From positions 425,059-489,058 of the forward strand of contig MU277687.1 of NCBI GenBank assembly GCA_022385805.1: a stretch of 64,000 nucleotides of DNA, read 5' to 3'. Numbering within the stretch: position 1 is the first letter of the stretch; each line of letters begins with the position of its first letter. This document shows, one piece after another, positions 1 to 11,639 of this stretch. This stretch comes from Pilatotrama ljubarskyi. Lineage: Eukaryota; Basidiomycota; Agaricomycetes; Polyporales; Polyporaceae. Below the pieces are notes generated by a model that did not search any database, had not been told where the DNA came from, and was given only the letters and a program-made list of their open reading frames with translations. The position numbers and the translations under genes are program-made.

Positions 1-829
1 ATTCCCTGACACTCTGTCTCTGGGTCGAGGTCGAGACTGCTCTACGCCGGCACACTCTAGCGAAGGGCTCCCAAGGAGCAGGGCATGTAGACGCAAGTAT
101 CACAAAGGAAGCCCAGCAGGTGAAGGACGCCAGTACCTATCGTCCGCAGGCGGACGACCTGCGCATCGCGGTGTTCTTCCTCTTCTTCGTACAAGTGGCG
201 TTCTTCGGCACTGGCAAGTGAGTGAATCAAGCCATACTGTAGTTTCATCAAGGGCTGACCGCCGCATCACAGCGTCGCGTCGATATCGTGAGCGAGGTCT
301 CGTCTCGGGAATATCCAGTGGCACTACTGACGACTCTTCAGTTCGTTCTATCTGGAGCCTGTGTACCGTCTGGTCCCCATATTCAGCCCGTTCCTTATGG
401 CGGCGCTGCTGGTACGTCTCCCTATACGTGCGATGACCTTGGCAGGATATCGAGATGATCGACTACCCACAGATATTCAAGATCGTGTCGCCCTACATCA
501 TCCTCGCTATCGCCTTCTCGATGCTCAACGCACGCCTCGACCTCCCGCCCTTCAGCCTCTTCCTCGTCGCGCTCACCCTCACAGACAGTAAGCGTACCCT
601 TCCTGGGTGCAAGACTTAGAGCTGACCCCACCCTGCAGTCATGACAATTACTTTCTTCCTGAACGTCACCGATACGGGCTCGTGGCTCGAGATCGGGCAG
701 ACGATCAGCTTCTTCTGCATCAGCTCGTTGCTGCTCGTCTGGTCTGCGGGGATATGCGCCGCCGGTGAGCTTCTCATGGCGGGGCAGCCTCGGGGTGCGC
801 TCGATCAAGCGAGCAAAAAGACCGAGTAA
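1..829 (+). CDS. MCD4: GPI ethanolamine phosphate transferase 1 (PIG-N/Mcd4), 3' part only
   Basis: Mcd4/PIG-N adds phosphoethanolamine to the first mannose of the GPI precursor in the ER membrane. Only the C-terminal multi-spanning region is present. Exons end near 215, 420 and 590, and the last exon runs from about 640 to the TAA at 827-829. The diagnostic block is in that last exon: an MTITFFLNV strand followed by DTGSWLEIGQTISFFCISS, matching the conserved PIG-N C-terminal motif with the GSWLDIG core. Upstream exons encode hydrophobic helices (AVFFLFFVQVAFFGTG and VYRLVPIFSPFLMAALL). The catalytic alkaline-phosphatase-like domain lies before base 1. The splice sites are good GT-AG pairs, for example the donor at about 590 and the acceptor just before 640. 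The family assignment is firm; exact exon edges upstream of 340 are less certain. Confidence 0.85.
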
Positions 830-1616
830 CCTTGATGGTGAGCTATTACCTAAGTGATGTCCTACACTTTGACTATAACTCCCTTCAGAGGTAAATCTGT
901 ATGCTCATATGAGAGGGCAATTCGGACCAATGATACCCAGCGGTTCTCGCACGTGGCTCAAGGACTAGAGGGGGAGATACGCTTCTCAGCGTGCACATAT
1001 ATATACACTGTCCATGGATCTATGACCGATAGGACCATGCACTGATTTCTCAGAACTTTGAAGGATCTGATGCGTCGCGGCTGAGTACCACACGTACAGA
1101 GGCGGTCCACGTCCCCTACGAACTGGTTAGTATACAGTACGCAGCCAGAGTGAAGTGACAGGTTCAGCAACCTTGTCTCAAGCCTGACCACGTTCAATGG
1201 GCCCACGCCGTATACAAACCTGTCGACTAATCCACCGGCGAGACTCGGAAACTGCCCCGCAGTCTCGTCGATTTGCTCCGTCTCAAGAGCAGGCTCCTGC
1301 TGTGGATGCGTCAACCTCTACCTCAGGTCGTGTGAGTCCACAAGTGTAAGCAAAATGCTCGGTATCGTAAATCTACTGGAACACTCTACAACATACGCAC
1401 GTCCGACTCGAAGCATGAGGTCTGCTACGTCGTTTCGCCCGGGCCCTGTCAAGGGTCGGAACCACAGCGACCGTCAAGGTCCGTGTCCGTGTCCATATCC
1501 GCGCGCCCGTCAGTCATCCCACCTATCATCTTAACACGTCCCACCTGGACTCCGTTTTTACAAGATCGTCACTGTACATGCGAAGGTGCCCCGTCTCACC
1601 TAGGTCCAAGTCCCCT
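830..1616. other. Convergent intergenic stretch, no gene seen
   Basis: This stretch lies between the 3' end of the MCD4-like gene and the 3' end of the carrier gene on the other strand. The open frames here are short and show no family motif or consistent splice pattern. It probably holds the two 3' untranslated regions. Confidence 0.5.
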
Positions 1617-3365
1617 CTAGATGTACGGAGGACCGAGGGCTGTATATCGCACTCAGTCAGCATCGAGCCTCAACTCCAGAGGCAGAAAGGATGTGAAAGG
1701 ACAGGAGTGAGGGAGGCGAGCCCACCTTGGCGGAAGATGTTGAGCGTGAACTCGACCACGAGCAGGAGGACACCACCCCCTGGCGCGAGCCGGAGCACCT
1801 TCGGCACGAAGCCCTTGTAGAGCGCCGCGGGGCCTTCTTCCCGGAAGATCGTTACAAGCCTGGAGGGACAGCATGCGTCAGTGCACAGTGATGAAGGGAA
1901 GCCCGGGAACGGCAAGGGAATTGGAGCGTACGCGGGGTATGTCCAGTTGTACTTGGGGACGACGCCGGGGACCTTGCTCGCTCCTTGGATGCGGGACTTC
2001 ACAACCTGTTCAAGCCGACGAAGTTCACATCAGAATCCCATGCGACCCTCATGAGTGAGAGTGAGTCCAGAGTACTACTGACGTCAAATCTACGCTCAGC
2101 CGGTCAGCAAGGTGCTGGACGCAAAGATTCTGAGTGTTAGGACTCACGGCGTGTTGATGGCGGTACCAACAAGACCGCCAATCGTACCCGCGGTGAGGTC
2201 GTTCAGTAGGCGTGCCTTGGGGGTCTGCGATGTAGAGGAACTCGGGCACTCAGTCCGCGGAAGCACGTACTATATGCGCAAGAGACGTACCTCGGCTTTG
2301 GGGAGCAACGCCCGGACTTGGAAAATGCAGCCAAAGTAGCCGCCGTTCCACCAGAAATGTCTGGGGACCATGAGATGAGAGAGCGCAAGAGGTGCCGGTT
2401 GGCAGCCTACCTCCACATTGTCGCCTCCATTCCCGCGTACAAGCCTACAGACCTCTGTGTCAGCGGGATGCACGCGCTTCATACCAATATAACGCACCGA
2501 GGAGACCCTCCTTCTTGACCACCTGTCTTACGACGTCCATAGGGCCCTTGAACGTGCTCGTCTTGTCTTGCAGCCTGACCCGAACGTTCAGCCACCGCCG
2601 CGCCTTGGAAGTCTCACTGAAAATCACGCACTTTATCTTCACGAGCTCGAACGGCACGACGACGAAGCTCTCCGTCGCACCGGCCGCGCACCCGGTCGCG
2701 ATCGCGATGTTCTGCGTCATCTTCTTCTCGCCGGTGAGCGTGAGGAAGCGCTTTCCCCAGAAGTCGTTCGCCGCGCTGACTCCACACCGTCAGCACCGTT
2801 TTCGCCTTGCGCGCGGGCGCAGGTCTGCAGAGCAGTGTACGCACAACTTTGTCGCGCGCTTGGGCGCCTCCATGAGCAGTGGGGGAAGGAGGCCGCGGTA
2901 CAGTCTCCCAAAGCTGTATGCGGAAGCCAGTGGTCAAGAAGACAGGCGGAAGGAGACAGAGACGGCGAGAGACGCACCCCTCTTCCTTAATGATGGTCTT
3001 GAAGCTCCCAAAAACACCATGCTTGCTCTTGCCCGTCTCGAGCTGCATACGCGTTTTCACCTATTGCGCTCGCCGGTCTGTAAGCGTGAAGATGCGCACG
3101 CGACGCGGCATGCGAGCGGGGTACTCACGACATCTGCCGGGACGCGTCCACGCCATAAGCCAAACGTCGCACATGCCTCCACAAAGGCTTGTGGGACTCA
3201 CCGAGAGGATAGAAAGTGAGGATCTCAGAAATACCGGCGATGGCTCCGGCTGCGAAGTTCGCGACGAACGGGAGAGCTGCAGGACGTGCGTGGCATTGAG
3301 AATGCATTCCTCATCGCACACTACAATGAATACATACGTTTCCTTTCCGCTGGCGGTGTAGACAT
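1617..3365 (-). CDS. Mitochondrial 2-oxodicarboxylate carrier (ODC/SLC25A21 type)
   Basis: This six-helix inner-membrane carrier exchanges 2-oxoadipate and 2-oxoglutarate, linking lysine metabolism to the mitochondrion. The start at 3365 gives MSTPPAERKP, then a 60 nt intron, then LPFVANFAAGAIAGISEILT. The first carrier signature sits in that exon and continues as KTRMQLETGKSKHG. The second repeat carries PFELVKIK and the conserved VRLQDKTSTFKGPMDVVRQV block. The third carries KSRIQ, KYNWTYPA, EEGPAALYKGFVPKVLRLAPGGG, the strongest ODC-type signature. The last intron has a CTGAC branch site and an ACAG acceptor. It leads to a short exon ending at the stop codon 1617-1619, so the protein would end FRQALGPPYI. 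Reading through instead gives an 18-residue alternative tail ending near 1670. The gene has at least seven exons. Carrier identity is sure; the ODC substrate class is likely. Confidence 0.86.
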
Positions 3366-3684
3366 GGCAGGTACGATGCAAGCAAAGAGCGGTCGTCGTG
3401 GAGGTCGTGCGCGATGTCGTGTGCAACGAGCAGCGGCCGGAGCTGTCCCGACCCCAAATGACTCTATTCTCGCCCAGTTGATGCGCGCTCCGGAGAACCG
3501 GCGCGAGACTCCGGTGCTTGCCCTTGAGCGCTACCATAGGCGCTGATGCCGTTCTACGAGCGCTTGTCCGGCTAGCTGACGTGACCGTGACATCCGTCAC
3601 AGGCGAGCATGCAGCACGGGTGCGGAGAGCGAGTGGCAAGAAGCTCAGCGCGGCGGATGGCACTGGACGGCTGCTCAACCTGCC

Positions 3685-4255
3685 ATGGTCTACATCTCGT
3701 CCTGGCAGGAATACCAAGAGGCGGCAGAGGCCCTCTATGAAAAGTCGCCAAATACCGTGCGTGTTCCTCTCTTCCGCGCTGCGGTGACGGATCAGGCGTT
3801 GACCAGGATCTTGCTTTGGATCGTGTGTTGATCTCGCTCTGGCGCATTCGACGAGCAGACGAGGTACTGCGTGAAATGGCGGCAGTCCAAAGACGGCACG
3901 GGCAAGCTCGTGCTCAAAATCACAGATGACACGACGGTGAGTTCCCGTACCGCCCTCGGACGATGAATGGGCCGGGCTGAAGGGGCGCACGACTGCTTAG
4001 TGCCTGAAGTTCAAGACGCACTCCTCCGTCTTCCTCAACCGCTTCGACGCGCTCAACCTCGCTCTCATGCAGAAGATGCAGAACCGACGTCCGACGCAGG
4101 CGTCGATCGCAACCACCGCGGCTGCGCAGATCCCCGCCTCCGCATCCCCTCAGATCCCTGCTGCTGCTGCTGCTGAAAGCGCTTCGACCGGGCCTATACC
4201 ATCCGGGCCTGCCGGTGGAGGGGTCAAGAAGAAGAAGCCGAAGAAGAAAAAGTAG
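3685..4255 (+). CDS. SRP9: Signal recognition particle subunit SRP9
   Basis: SRP9 pairs with SRP14 on the Alu domain of SRP RNA and mediates elongation arrest. Three exons (3685-3756, 3859-3936, 4001-4255) join in frame to about 134 residues. The SRP9 core is clear: MVYISSWQEYQEAAEALYEK at the start, TRYCVKWRQSKDGTGKLVLK in exon 2, then ITDDTT joined to CLKFKTHSSVFLNRF. This follows the human pattern of W-x-E-F-x-x-A-A-E-x-L-Y, R-x-x-x-K-Y-R, K-V-T-D-D and CL-x-x-K-T. After residue 85 comes an Ala/Pro/Ser-rich tail ending in a lysine run (VKKKKPKKKK), longer than in animal SRP9 and probably RNA-binding. Budding yeast uses the divergent Srp21 here, so a recognisable SRP9 is consistent with a basidiomycete. 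Confidence 0.88.
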
Positions 4256-4816
4256 ACGGCTGCAAGGGAAGGGAGGGGACGGGGAAGATGCTAGACAGAC
4301 AAGCAGGAGACGCACCCTCCAGACCAAGAACAATCACCAGTGTGTCGATCCATTAGACTCCCAATGCCACATGTTGTACGATTCGCAGAGCTGAACGAAT
4401 GTTCATCGATGCGCTTCCACGATGTCCTCCCTCGAGTCGGACGCAGTCGGCTCGGTGCTATGTTTGTGTCAGGCCGGGTGGAGACCTGAGAATGCCAACG
4501 CACACAGCGCGCTGCTGATCTCGCCCAACACGGAATGTTGTCGATCGGCAGCTACAGCATAGGAGGATAGCTGCCTCCAGCTCCCTGCTTATCGGATGGC
4601 GGTCCATACTTGTGCCAAGGGGCATTCAATCACTTTCACGCACTTGCGTCGTTCATCGGAGGTGTGGTAAATGCGATGGATACAAAATTCTATGGATACA
4701 GTCTTTCCAACAGATACATCCTCGGCGGCCGAAGTCGTGGCCAACCTGAACACGTATAGCGACGCCATGGTATGTAGCGTGGCAGGGCGAACGCACGCCC
4801 GAGGGCGTCGGCCCCT
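4256..4816. other. Convergent intergenic stretch, no gene seen
   Basis: This sequence lies between two converging genes. No conserved frame, RNA gene or repeat was recognised; it is presumed to be 3' untranslated sequence. Confidence 0.5.
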
Positions 4817-6213
4817 TCACAGGAAGTGGGAAGGCTTCAGCTTGTTCAAGTTCGCGCACTGGATCTTCCCGTCCATGATAAGCTCCGCGAGAGCCTTCGC
4901 GGTCCCTGGTGCATTGCAGATTCCCTACGCACCAATGACGAGTTCAGCAGAACGCCGTCGAACTGAACTCCAAGAGACACTCACCCAGCAAGTATGTCCC
5001 GTCGCAATCACCAATCCCTTCGCAATCTCCCCCGCCTCGCCCACGATCGGCCCCCCGCCCACGCTCACCACAGGCAAGAAACACGCCTGGCGCCTATCGA
5101 CCTCGCCCTCCCTCAGCTCCTGCGAGATGCTCGCCACATGCTCCCTGATGCTCTCGCACGCGCGCTGGTCGACCTGCACGTCGTCCACCGTGTCCGGCAC
5201 GGGCGAGTCGTCCCCCGGCCCGCAGCAGTACACCTCGTCCGTCGGGCGCGCGTAGATCTCCGGGCTCACACGCTGCACGCGCCCGTTGCTGCTGTTCGGG
5301 AACGCGATCTCGGTGAAAAGCACGTACGGCGCGATGCGCGTGCCCGGTTTGGGTGTGATAGTAATACTATGCGCCCGGGTGCCGGAGATGGGCAGCGAGG
5401 GGATGATCTTGGGCGACCATGCCCCCGCGGCGAGTATGACGTGGGTCGCGGGCAGCTTCTCGACAGTGTCCGCGCCGAGCGGTGTGTAGGAGACGCCGCT
5501 GACGTGCCGCGAGCTCCCGCTGCTGTCGACGTTCACCGCGGTGACCTTGCCCTGGACGAAGCGCACTCCGCGCTCTCGCGCGAGTTCGAGCATGCTTGTC
5601 GTGAACAGATACGGGTGCACCTGCGCGGTCGCACCTGTAGGAGCCATAGGCGAGTACGCGTCCGTCAGCTCTGGCTTCACCCAGTTTAGGTCGTCCGGGA
5701 GGCCCGTCGCCGCCCGTTTCTTCTTCGCCTCTGCCGACTCGGGCGCAGCGTCCCCCAGGCCAAGCGTCTTCTCCAAACTCTTGCGCTTACCCCCAGCGCC
5801 CACCCCGCTCCCCGCCTCAGCGGAGAGCGACTCGCCGCGGCCCTCCCAGCTCCCGCAGTTGACGAACCGCCAGCCCCAGCGCTGCGCCCCGCCGTGCTCC
5901 TCCGCGAGGCGGACGTGCTCGGGGAAGGAGACGTTCACGAGCTCCTTCGGGTACGCCCACTTTGCGACGAGCCCGCCGGCCTTGCCGGATGCGCCCTGCG
6001 CGACGCCTTCTTTGGACGCCTCGATGAGCGTGATGGTCGTGGAGGCGCGGTCGAACTTGGGGTGCGAGGCGAGGTAGTAGGCGGTCGTGCAGCCGATGAT
6101 GCCGCCCCCGACGATGACGATGTTCTTCTCGGCGGGCTGGGGGTTGCTCACTGAAGTGAATGCAAGGGTCAGCGGTTGAAATACTACTATCCACCCCACG
6201 AGTGCTGGGACAT
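4817..6213 (-). CDS. DAO-family FAD-dependent oxidoreductase (Tda3-like)
   Basis: This is a flavoprotein of the D-amino-acid-oxidase fold. The N-terminal dinucleotide-binding motif is NIVIVGGGIIGCTTAYYLAS, followed by an acidic ribose-binding residue in ITLIEAS and a GASGKAGGLVAKWAYP segment. These features resemble the fungal Tda3 group. The C-terminal half has VILAAGAWSPKIIPSLPISG, the region EVYCCGPGDDSPVPD, and the FAD-closing segment GLVIATGHTCW. A 50-60 nt intron then leads to the last exon, GICNAPGTAKALAELIMDGK, which ends at 4817-4819. The first exon is uncertain. An ATG at 6213 spliced over a 44 nt intron gives MSQHSWVSNPQPAEKN; without splicing, the frame opens at 6199. The substrate cannot be read from sequence. 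A run rich in Glu, Ser and Lys around residues 130-160 looks like a surface loop. Confidence 0.8.
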
Positions 6214-7174
6214 ACTGTTCAAGACTGGTACTGAAGAGTGCAGGGTTCTATGCGTGGTACAAGTCAGAGGCCTAACGAGAGTGAGTGCTATGGCAGGTCT
6301 GAGTGAGCGTACGTTGCAGAGCATGTCCAGCTCGACGAGGACCGATCTCACCTCAGCTATCCGGCAGTGACATCATATCACCTCTTGCGGGCCGATGGCC
6401 CTTCCCAACTTGTACGGCGTACTCTACGCGGACTCGACATACCGCGCGCAGAGACATGCGAATCGTAACGACCGTGCTGCTGAAGCCGTTGTGGATGGTG
6501 GTGATTAACATCATGCTGAAGTTAGAGAATGGGGGAGAGGGTCGGCAGCGCAGTCTCGATAGCAGGCGCCTGTTTACGCGAACAGCTGCTAAGCTCGGGA
6601 GAACCTTGGTATATATTTTGCGAATTATGAGTATGCAGACGAACAGATGCTGTAGCTATGACATGAGTGCGGATCCACCGAAGCCAGGATATCATATACT
6701 CGGGAAGCGACAGAGTAACTAAGAAGGGACACGGACACAGACGGTCAACGGCGTCCAGGGGGAGGGAGGATCCGAGAACCGGGCACTATAACAGGGCGGT
6801 AGCGAAGACGAAGAGACACGGAGATCAAGTTACCAACGGAGAAGAGAAACAGAACGAAAGAGAAGTCAGGGAAAGGATGATCTGGAAGAGGGGAGGGGAG
6901 GTTGGGTCTGAGGGGAGGAGTGGAGGAGATAGGGAAGGTAATTAAGTGAGCACACTAGGTGTAAGGCGACACGAGCCAGAGCCGTATGGACAGTGCGGGA
7001 GAGTTGGTATTGACACACATGTATGTACGATGCTGCGGGCGTGAGATTCAGGCCAATGCGAAGCCGAGTCGAACTGCTTGGGGCGGCGTCACACGCCTCA
7101 CCGCTGGAGGTCAGCACGTCTACATCACAAAAGTCTATCTCAGAAAAGGCGACCGTGCAAATGGCCGAAAAGAC
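6214..7174. other. Promoter-side intergenic region with polypurine tract
   Basis: No gene was found between the oxidoreductase start and the kinase stop. From about 6830 to 6945 the plus strand is almost entirely A and G, with GAGAAG, GGGGAGGGG and GGAGGAG runs. Such tracts are common in fungal promoters. No TATA box is obvious. Confidence 0.45.
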
Positions 7175-10100
7175 TCACTGTCTAAGGGTGTCGTAGAGGA
7201 ACTTGTAGCTTCTCAGGTTCCCTTTCAATCTCCGGATATCCAGACTGTACGTGTCGTCCAGACGGTCCAGGCGCGTCAACTCCACCGAGAAGCGCACTTC
7301 GTCGCCCGCGTCTTGCTGCGTGTCACCGTAGATGGTCTCCAACGAGATGGGCGAGGGTACTTCTGCAGACCCAGGAGGTACCGTAGCACCGAGGACGGTG
7401 TCGGAAGTGGCTTCGCACTCAAGGGACGGCGACACCTGATGCAGGGTGCTACCGGTTGAGACGTGCGACGACTGTCGGCGCATGAGGAGGCCCCTCAGCA
7501 TTCCGCCCGTGGACGCGCCGAACGAGGTATTGGACTGTGAGGGCACAGGCAAGCCGCGCTTGTCGACCTTTTCAAAGAGTATTAGCGCCAACTCATCCAA
7601 CGAGGATATGCGAACCTACCCCGTTCGAAGCAGCCGAGCCGACAATGGTGAATGCAGCAAGGCTCCCAGTGCCATCGCGCAAACCAAGCCCGGTGCGCTT
7701 CCTCTTCGGCCTGATGCACCTGTACTTATATTCGTGCTCAATCGCGATGTCGATGCCCATGCCCTCTAGGACCGCCTTGACGTGCTTCATGACCTCCGGC
7801 GGTGAGCCCGTCGTGATCGTAGTCTGGTCGACCGCTCCGTGATGCACGCGCAGGTTGACCCGCGCACCGTTGAACCCCTTGAGGACACGGTCCGTGAAGC
7901 TGTGCGGCATAAAGGACCCCTCGGAGGGCGTCGCGGTGACCGGCAGCGGCGAATGCAATTTGTCTGGGCCAGGCGCCGTGATGTGCTGCACCGTCGTCGT
8001 GTTGATCGTCGTAGGCGCAGAGGGCGTAGGCCGCTGCGTGGGACGCTCGAGCTCTGGCGGAGGAACGACCTTCTCGATCTCGGAGTCGGAGATGTCGGCA
8101 GGACGGCCTTTGCTCTTCGACCAGAACCATTGCATGACCCTGTTGGCCTTGACGGTCGACGCAGGGTTCGGCATGCGCTGGCTCTTCCAGGAGCTGGCAG
8201 GGTAGCGGGCAGGCTCTTCCGCACCAGAGCGCAGCACCTGGGGAGTTGCGGGCGAGACGATATCGTGTTTCGGCGGTACCGCCGGCGCTGCGCCTTCTTC
8301 GGGGGTGCGCGACTTCTCGAGCGTGATGTCTGGCTTCTCCTTCATGGGTGTCTCCGCGCCCTTCCTTGAGCGCGGCTTCATGGAGCTGCGGATGGGTGCC
8401 ACCATAACAGTGAGGGTGTTGCGCCTCGATGCCTTCTTGCCGTTGACGGAACCACCCGGGCTGAGCAGCGTAGCGTCCGACGTGGTGTCTGCATTGCTGA
8501 CGGTCGATGACGGGACCTGCACGCTTGAGGGACGGCGGCCGAGGTCCTTGACAGAGGCTGGGACGCCATCCTTCGACGGCGAACGCCCGACCGACTTCTG
8601 AGTCTGCGAAGGCGTGCGCGAGACTGCGCCGTTGGCCTGCTCCGCGCCAGATCCGGACGTGAACATCTTTGAAAGCCCGATCTTGTCGATAGAGAGCCCC
8701 TTCTTGTGGCGGCTCTGCTTGGATGATCCCGACCCCGTCGATCCGCTGCTGCCGTTCTGGTAGTGCGAGACCTTCTCCTCGGCGGGCGCAGTGGATGGAG
8801 TGGCTGGAGGGCCGGTGACCTCGATAGATACGACAGGCGCTGCTTCCGGAGTTGTAGCAACAGGTGAGGAGGCGGACTTCGGAGGAGTGACCTCCTGTTT
8901 CTGTCTGGAGCTCGACGGAGTGCCAGGCAGAGGCTTCTGAGACCCACGGCGCTCCATATCGAGAGACTGCTTCCTTGTGGCCCGCTCCTGCAGCGAAGCC
9001 GAGCCATTCGCTTGAGGACGCTCGCGCTGGGGCTCTGGCTTTGACTCCGACTCGCCATACTCAACCTGGATCGTGTGGCGGTTCGGTACCTTGGTCCTCT
9101 TGGACTCCGGAGAGGTCGTCTTGACGGGTGCGTACGAAGTCGGTGGCGGCACAGCCGACTTGGGGCCCTCGTTGTCGACCTGCATCCTGACATCGTCCTG
9201 AATGGCACTGGAGATGTCTGCGGGAACCTGTGCTGAAGGAAGAGAGATTGAGGGGACCTCCTGGGACGGAGAAGGTGCGAAGGGATCGTCTTCCAAGCCA
9301 AGAGGAGACGTCGTCGGGAGGACAATAGCAGACGTAACGCCACGACGGCTAGGGCTAGGAGCAGAGGTTTCGTACAGGAACTCCGGCTGAGCCTGCTGAG
9401 CGTATCTCTGGTCGCGATGACTCCTGGAGCCAGATGGTGAGGCGGCGTACGCATCGGTCCGGGCGCTCTGGCTACGGGCAATCTTCGAAGCCGACACCTC
9501 TCCCGAGGCCGCCTGCTTCATCTGCCTCTGATACGCGAGCCTCTTCTGGTGGTGCTGCTCGATGGCAGTACGCTCAAGCTCCGGCACAGTCTTCTGGAAG
9601 ATGTGAGCATAGGGGGCGAGCCATCTGTGCGCCATGATAGTAGGCAGATCGGCGCGATGCGCAGGGTCGGGCACCAGCATGATGGAGAGCAGGTCCCGAG
9701 CATCCTCGGAGATGTAGTCGGGGAAGGACAGCGGAGTGTTGACGATGTACTTGTAGAGCAGATTGATGTTGTCGCCATCCGGGTTGGCAGGGTCGTCATC
9801 GAAGGGGAGATAGCCAGCAAGCATCGCATACAGGATAACTCCACATGACCAGATGTCGACCGCAGAGCCCACATATAGCCCGTCAGAGATCACAAGCTCT
9901 GGCGCGGCATAGCAAGGGGATCCGCAGCTCGTCTGCATGAGGTCGTCCGCCCGGTGCTCGAAGCGGTTGGCGAACCCGAAGTCCGTAATGATCACGTTCC
10001 GATGGCGGTCGAGCAGCAGGTTCTCGAGCTTGAGGTCCCGATGGACGATTTTCTTCTGGTGTATGTACCAGACGCCGGAAATAAGCTGCGAGAACAGCTT

Positions 10101-10733
10101 GCAGGCATCCTTCTCCCGCAAATACCGGTGAGCGAGGATGTGGTCGAACAACTCGCCGCCGGACGCGTATTCAAGGATTATACCGATGTACTTGTCCGTT
10201 TCGATGACGTCGTAGAGTCGGACGATGTTAGGGTGTTTCAGGGTCTGGCGTCCAGACGTTCATGCGCGTCCTCGGTGAAGGCATACATTCCGTGAAACAC
10301 GCACCCGTAAAACCTCGATCTCTCGTTCCACCTTGGACATCCGCACGCTCGAGTCAATGTTGCCACGCCGGATGAGTTTGACGGCGACTTCTTCGCCCCA
10401 TTGCATATGCAGTCCGAGCTTGACTTTGCCGAACTCCCCCTCGCCCAAAGTCTGGAGCAGCAGGTAGGGCCCAAATTTGGGTATGGTTCGCCTGGGATGC
10501 GCGGCCGCATACTCGAGCGCAGCAGGATGCGAGTAGATGTCTCGATAGCCCGGCTGTTCCTCCTGTTGAGGCTGGGAGGTCACGACCGTGTGCGAGGCGC
10601 GCTTCCGCGTGGCCGACTGAGAGTTGGCAGCTGTGGTGCCGGTGGGCTGTACAGAGACTGGCCGGGCACCGTGCTGACGCGAGGGACCAGGCTGAGAACC
10701 ATCGGGGACTTGCAAGCTAGAGAACGGATCCAT
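7175..10733 (-). CDS. KIN4-type serine/threonine protein kinase (CAMK-like)
   Basis: The start at 10733 has a strong context (CCACC before ATGG) and opens MDPFSSLQVPDG. The kinase domain begins at FGPYLLLQTLGEGEFGKVKL with the catalytic lysine in EVAVKLIRRG. A 60-65 nt intron at about 10239-10300 joins VLR to TLKHPN. Then come HRDLKLENLL (catalytic loop), ITDFGFANRF (DFG), TSCGSPCYAAPEL (activation loop and APE) and the family-specific GYLPFDDDPANPDGDNIN. GEGEFGKVKLG and the DDDPANP segment are typical of Kin4/Frk1 and S. pombe Ppk1. In yeast, Kin4 guards spindle position. A long disordered Ser/Pro/Thr-rich region follows. A second intron near 7600 leads to the C-terminal end LRSYKFLYDTLRQ, which resembles the KA1 membrane-binding fold. 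The protein is about 1,150 residues. The precise orthologue is inferred. Confidence 0.88.
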
Positions 10734-11353
10734 GGTGGGGGAGGACGAGCGACCCGGGGAAAGCGAACCAGACTGGATGCGCGATGTGAGAAAAGATGAG
10801 GAAAAGAAGACGCTGACACAAACATACGAGCTAAGCGACGGGACAGCGTGATAGCGTGATGGTAGACCCGTCGCCGGAGACAACGACGTGGCCGACAGCG
10901 AGGGGCAGGGGGCCGTCTGAGGGACAAGAGCTCGTCGTGGAGGAGAGGCAGAGGACAGCGCCGAGCTGCGAGGACTTGGTGGCAGAAACAAAGAGTGTCA
11001 GGTTCCGGCGAGAAGCAGGAACGGGTGTCTCCTGACTAAGCGAGCGAGGGCTGATGGCAAGGGGAAAACCGCCTTCGAGGGCAAGGCGAGCCGTCGACGA
11101 CGCCGAGCAGGGACTCGGGGGGATCGTGCTCGACGTTATGAAACAAGGGTTGCTCGACGCCCGAGACAGCGAGCTCGTCCACCACGTGGCGGACCTAGTT
11201 ACGCCCATAACTAGTCCCGATGAGTCTCCTCTACTCAACGTATATCCGGGCCACGGGCTTAGACGCTCATCCTCCTTCCGCCTCTCCCGTTCCATTCCAC
11301 GGTTCCAAAGCGGCTCTACCGCGGTCATATTCAGGATCGGACAGAAAGCTGTA
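10734..11353. other. Upstream region of the kinase gene
   Basis: This holds the 5' side of the kinase gene up to the transposon insertion. A frame runs upstream in phase with the kinase start, but its Ser/Pro-rich translation looks like chance. No other gene was recognised. Confidence 0.45.
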
Positions 11354-11356
11354 ACT
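11354..11356. repeat. Target-site duplication ACT, left copy
   Basis: The trinucleotide ACT directly abuts the left terminal inverted repeat and is repeated directly after the right one at 15516-15518. Three-base duplications are the hallmark of PIF/Harbinger insertion. Confidence 0.75.
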
Positions 11357-11391
11357 GGGTGACTATCCGTAGGGAATCTGGACACAGTTCT
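11357..11391 (+). repeat. Left terminal inverted repeat
   Basis: The outer 17 bp match the right end perfectly. The inner part is imperfect but shares the TCTGGAnACAGTTCT block. Confidence 0.88.
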
Positions 11392-11639
11392 TCCAAATGT
11401 CGGACTATGAAAAAGCGTGACACCCCACCTTGTTCCAGTGTGTTCCAAAACCGTAAGCCCCGGTCAACCAGATTTGGCCACTGGCCGATCCAGTTTGGAT
11501 GAGTGCGATCTCAGATACAGATAGACGCCCGATGAGACGCCGTGGCCCGTCGCCTCCCGTCGCGTCGCCTCTCGCCGTGGCGTGTGCCAATCTTGCCACC
11601 CATTCAATACATTCCTCTGGGCGTATCTGTGCCTGTGCA

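Noticed and set aside
958..1314. 118-codon frame downstream of the MCD4-like gene
   Set aside because: It has no homologous motif and lies in a convergent 3' region.
7839..9481. Long frames opposite or shifted from the KIN4-like kinase tail
   Set aside because: They overlap the disordered, codon-biased tail of a confidently identified gene and show Arg/Ser-rich shadow composition.
10831..11448. 205-codon frame upstream of the kinase, running into the transposon end
   Set aside because: It crosses the transposon insertion boundary and has no domain or initiation context.
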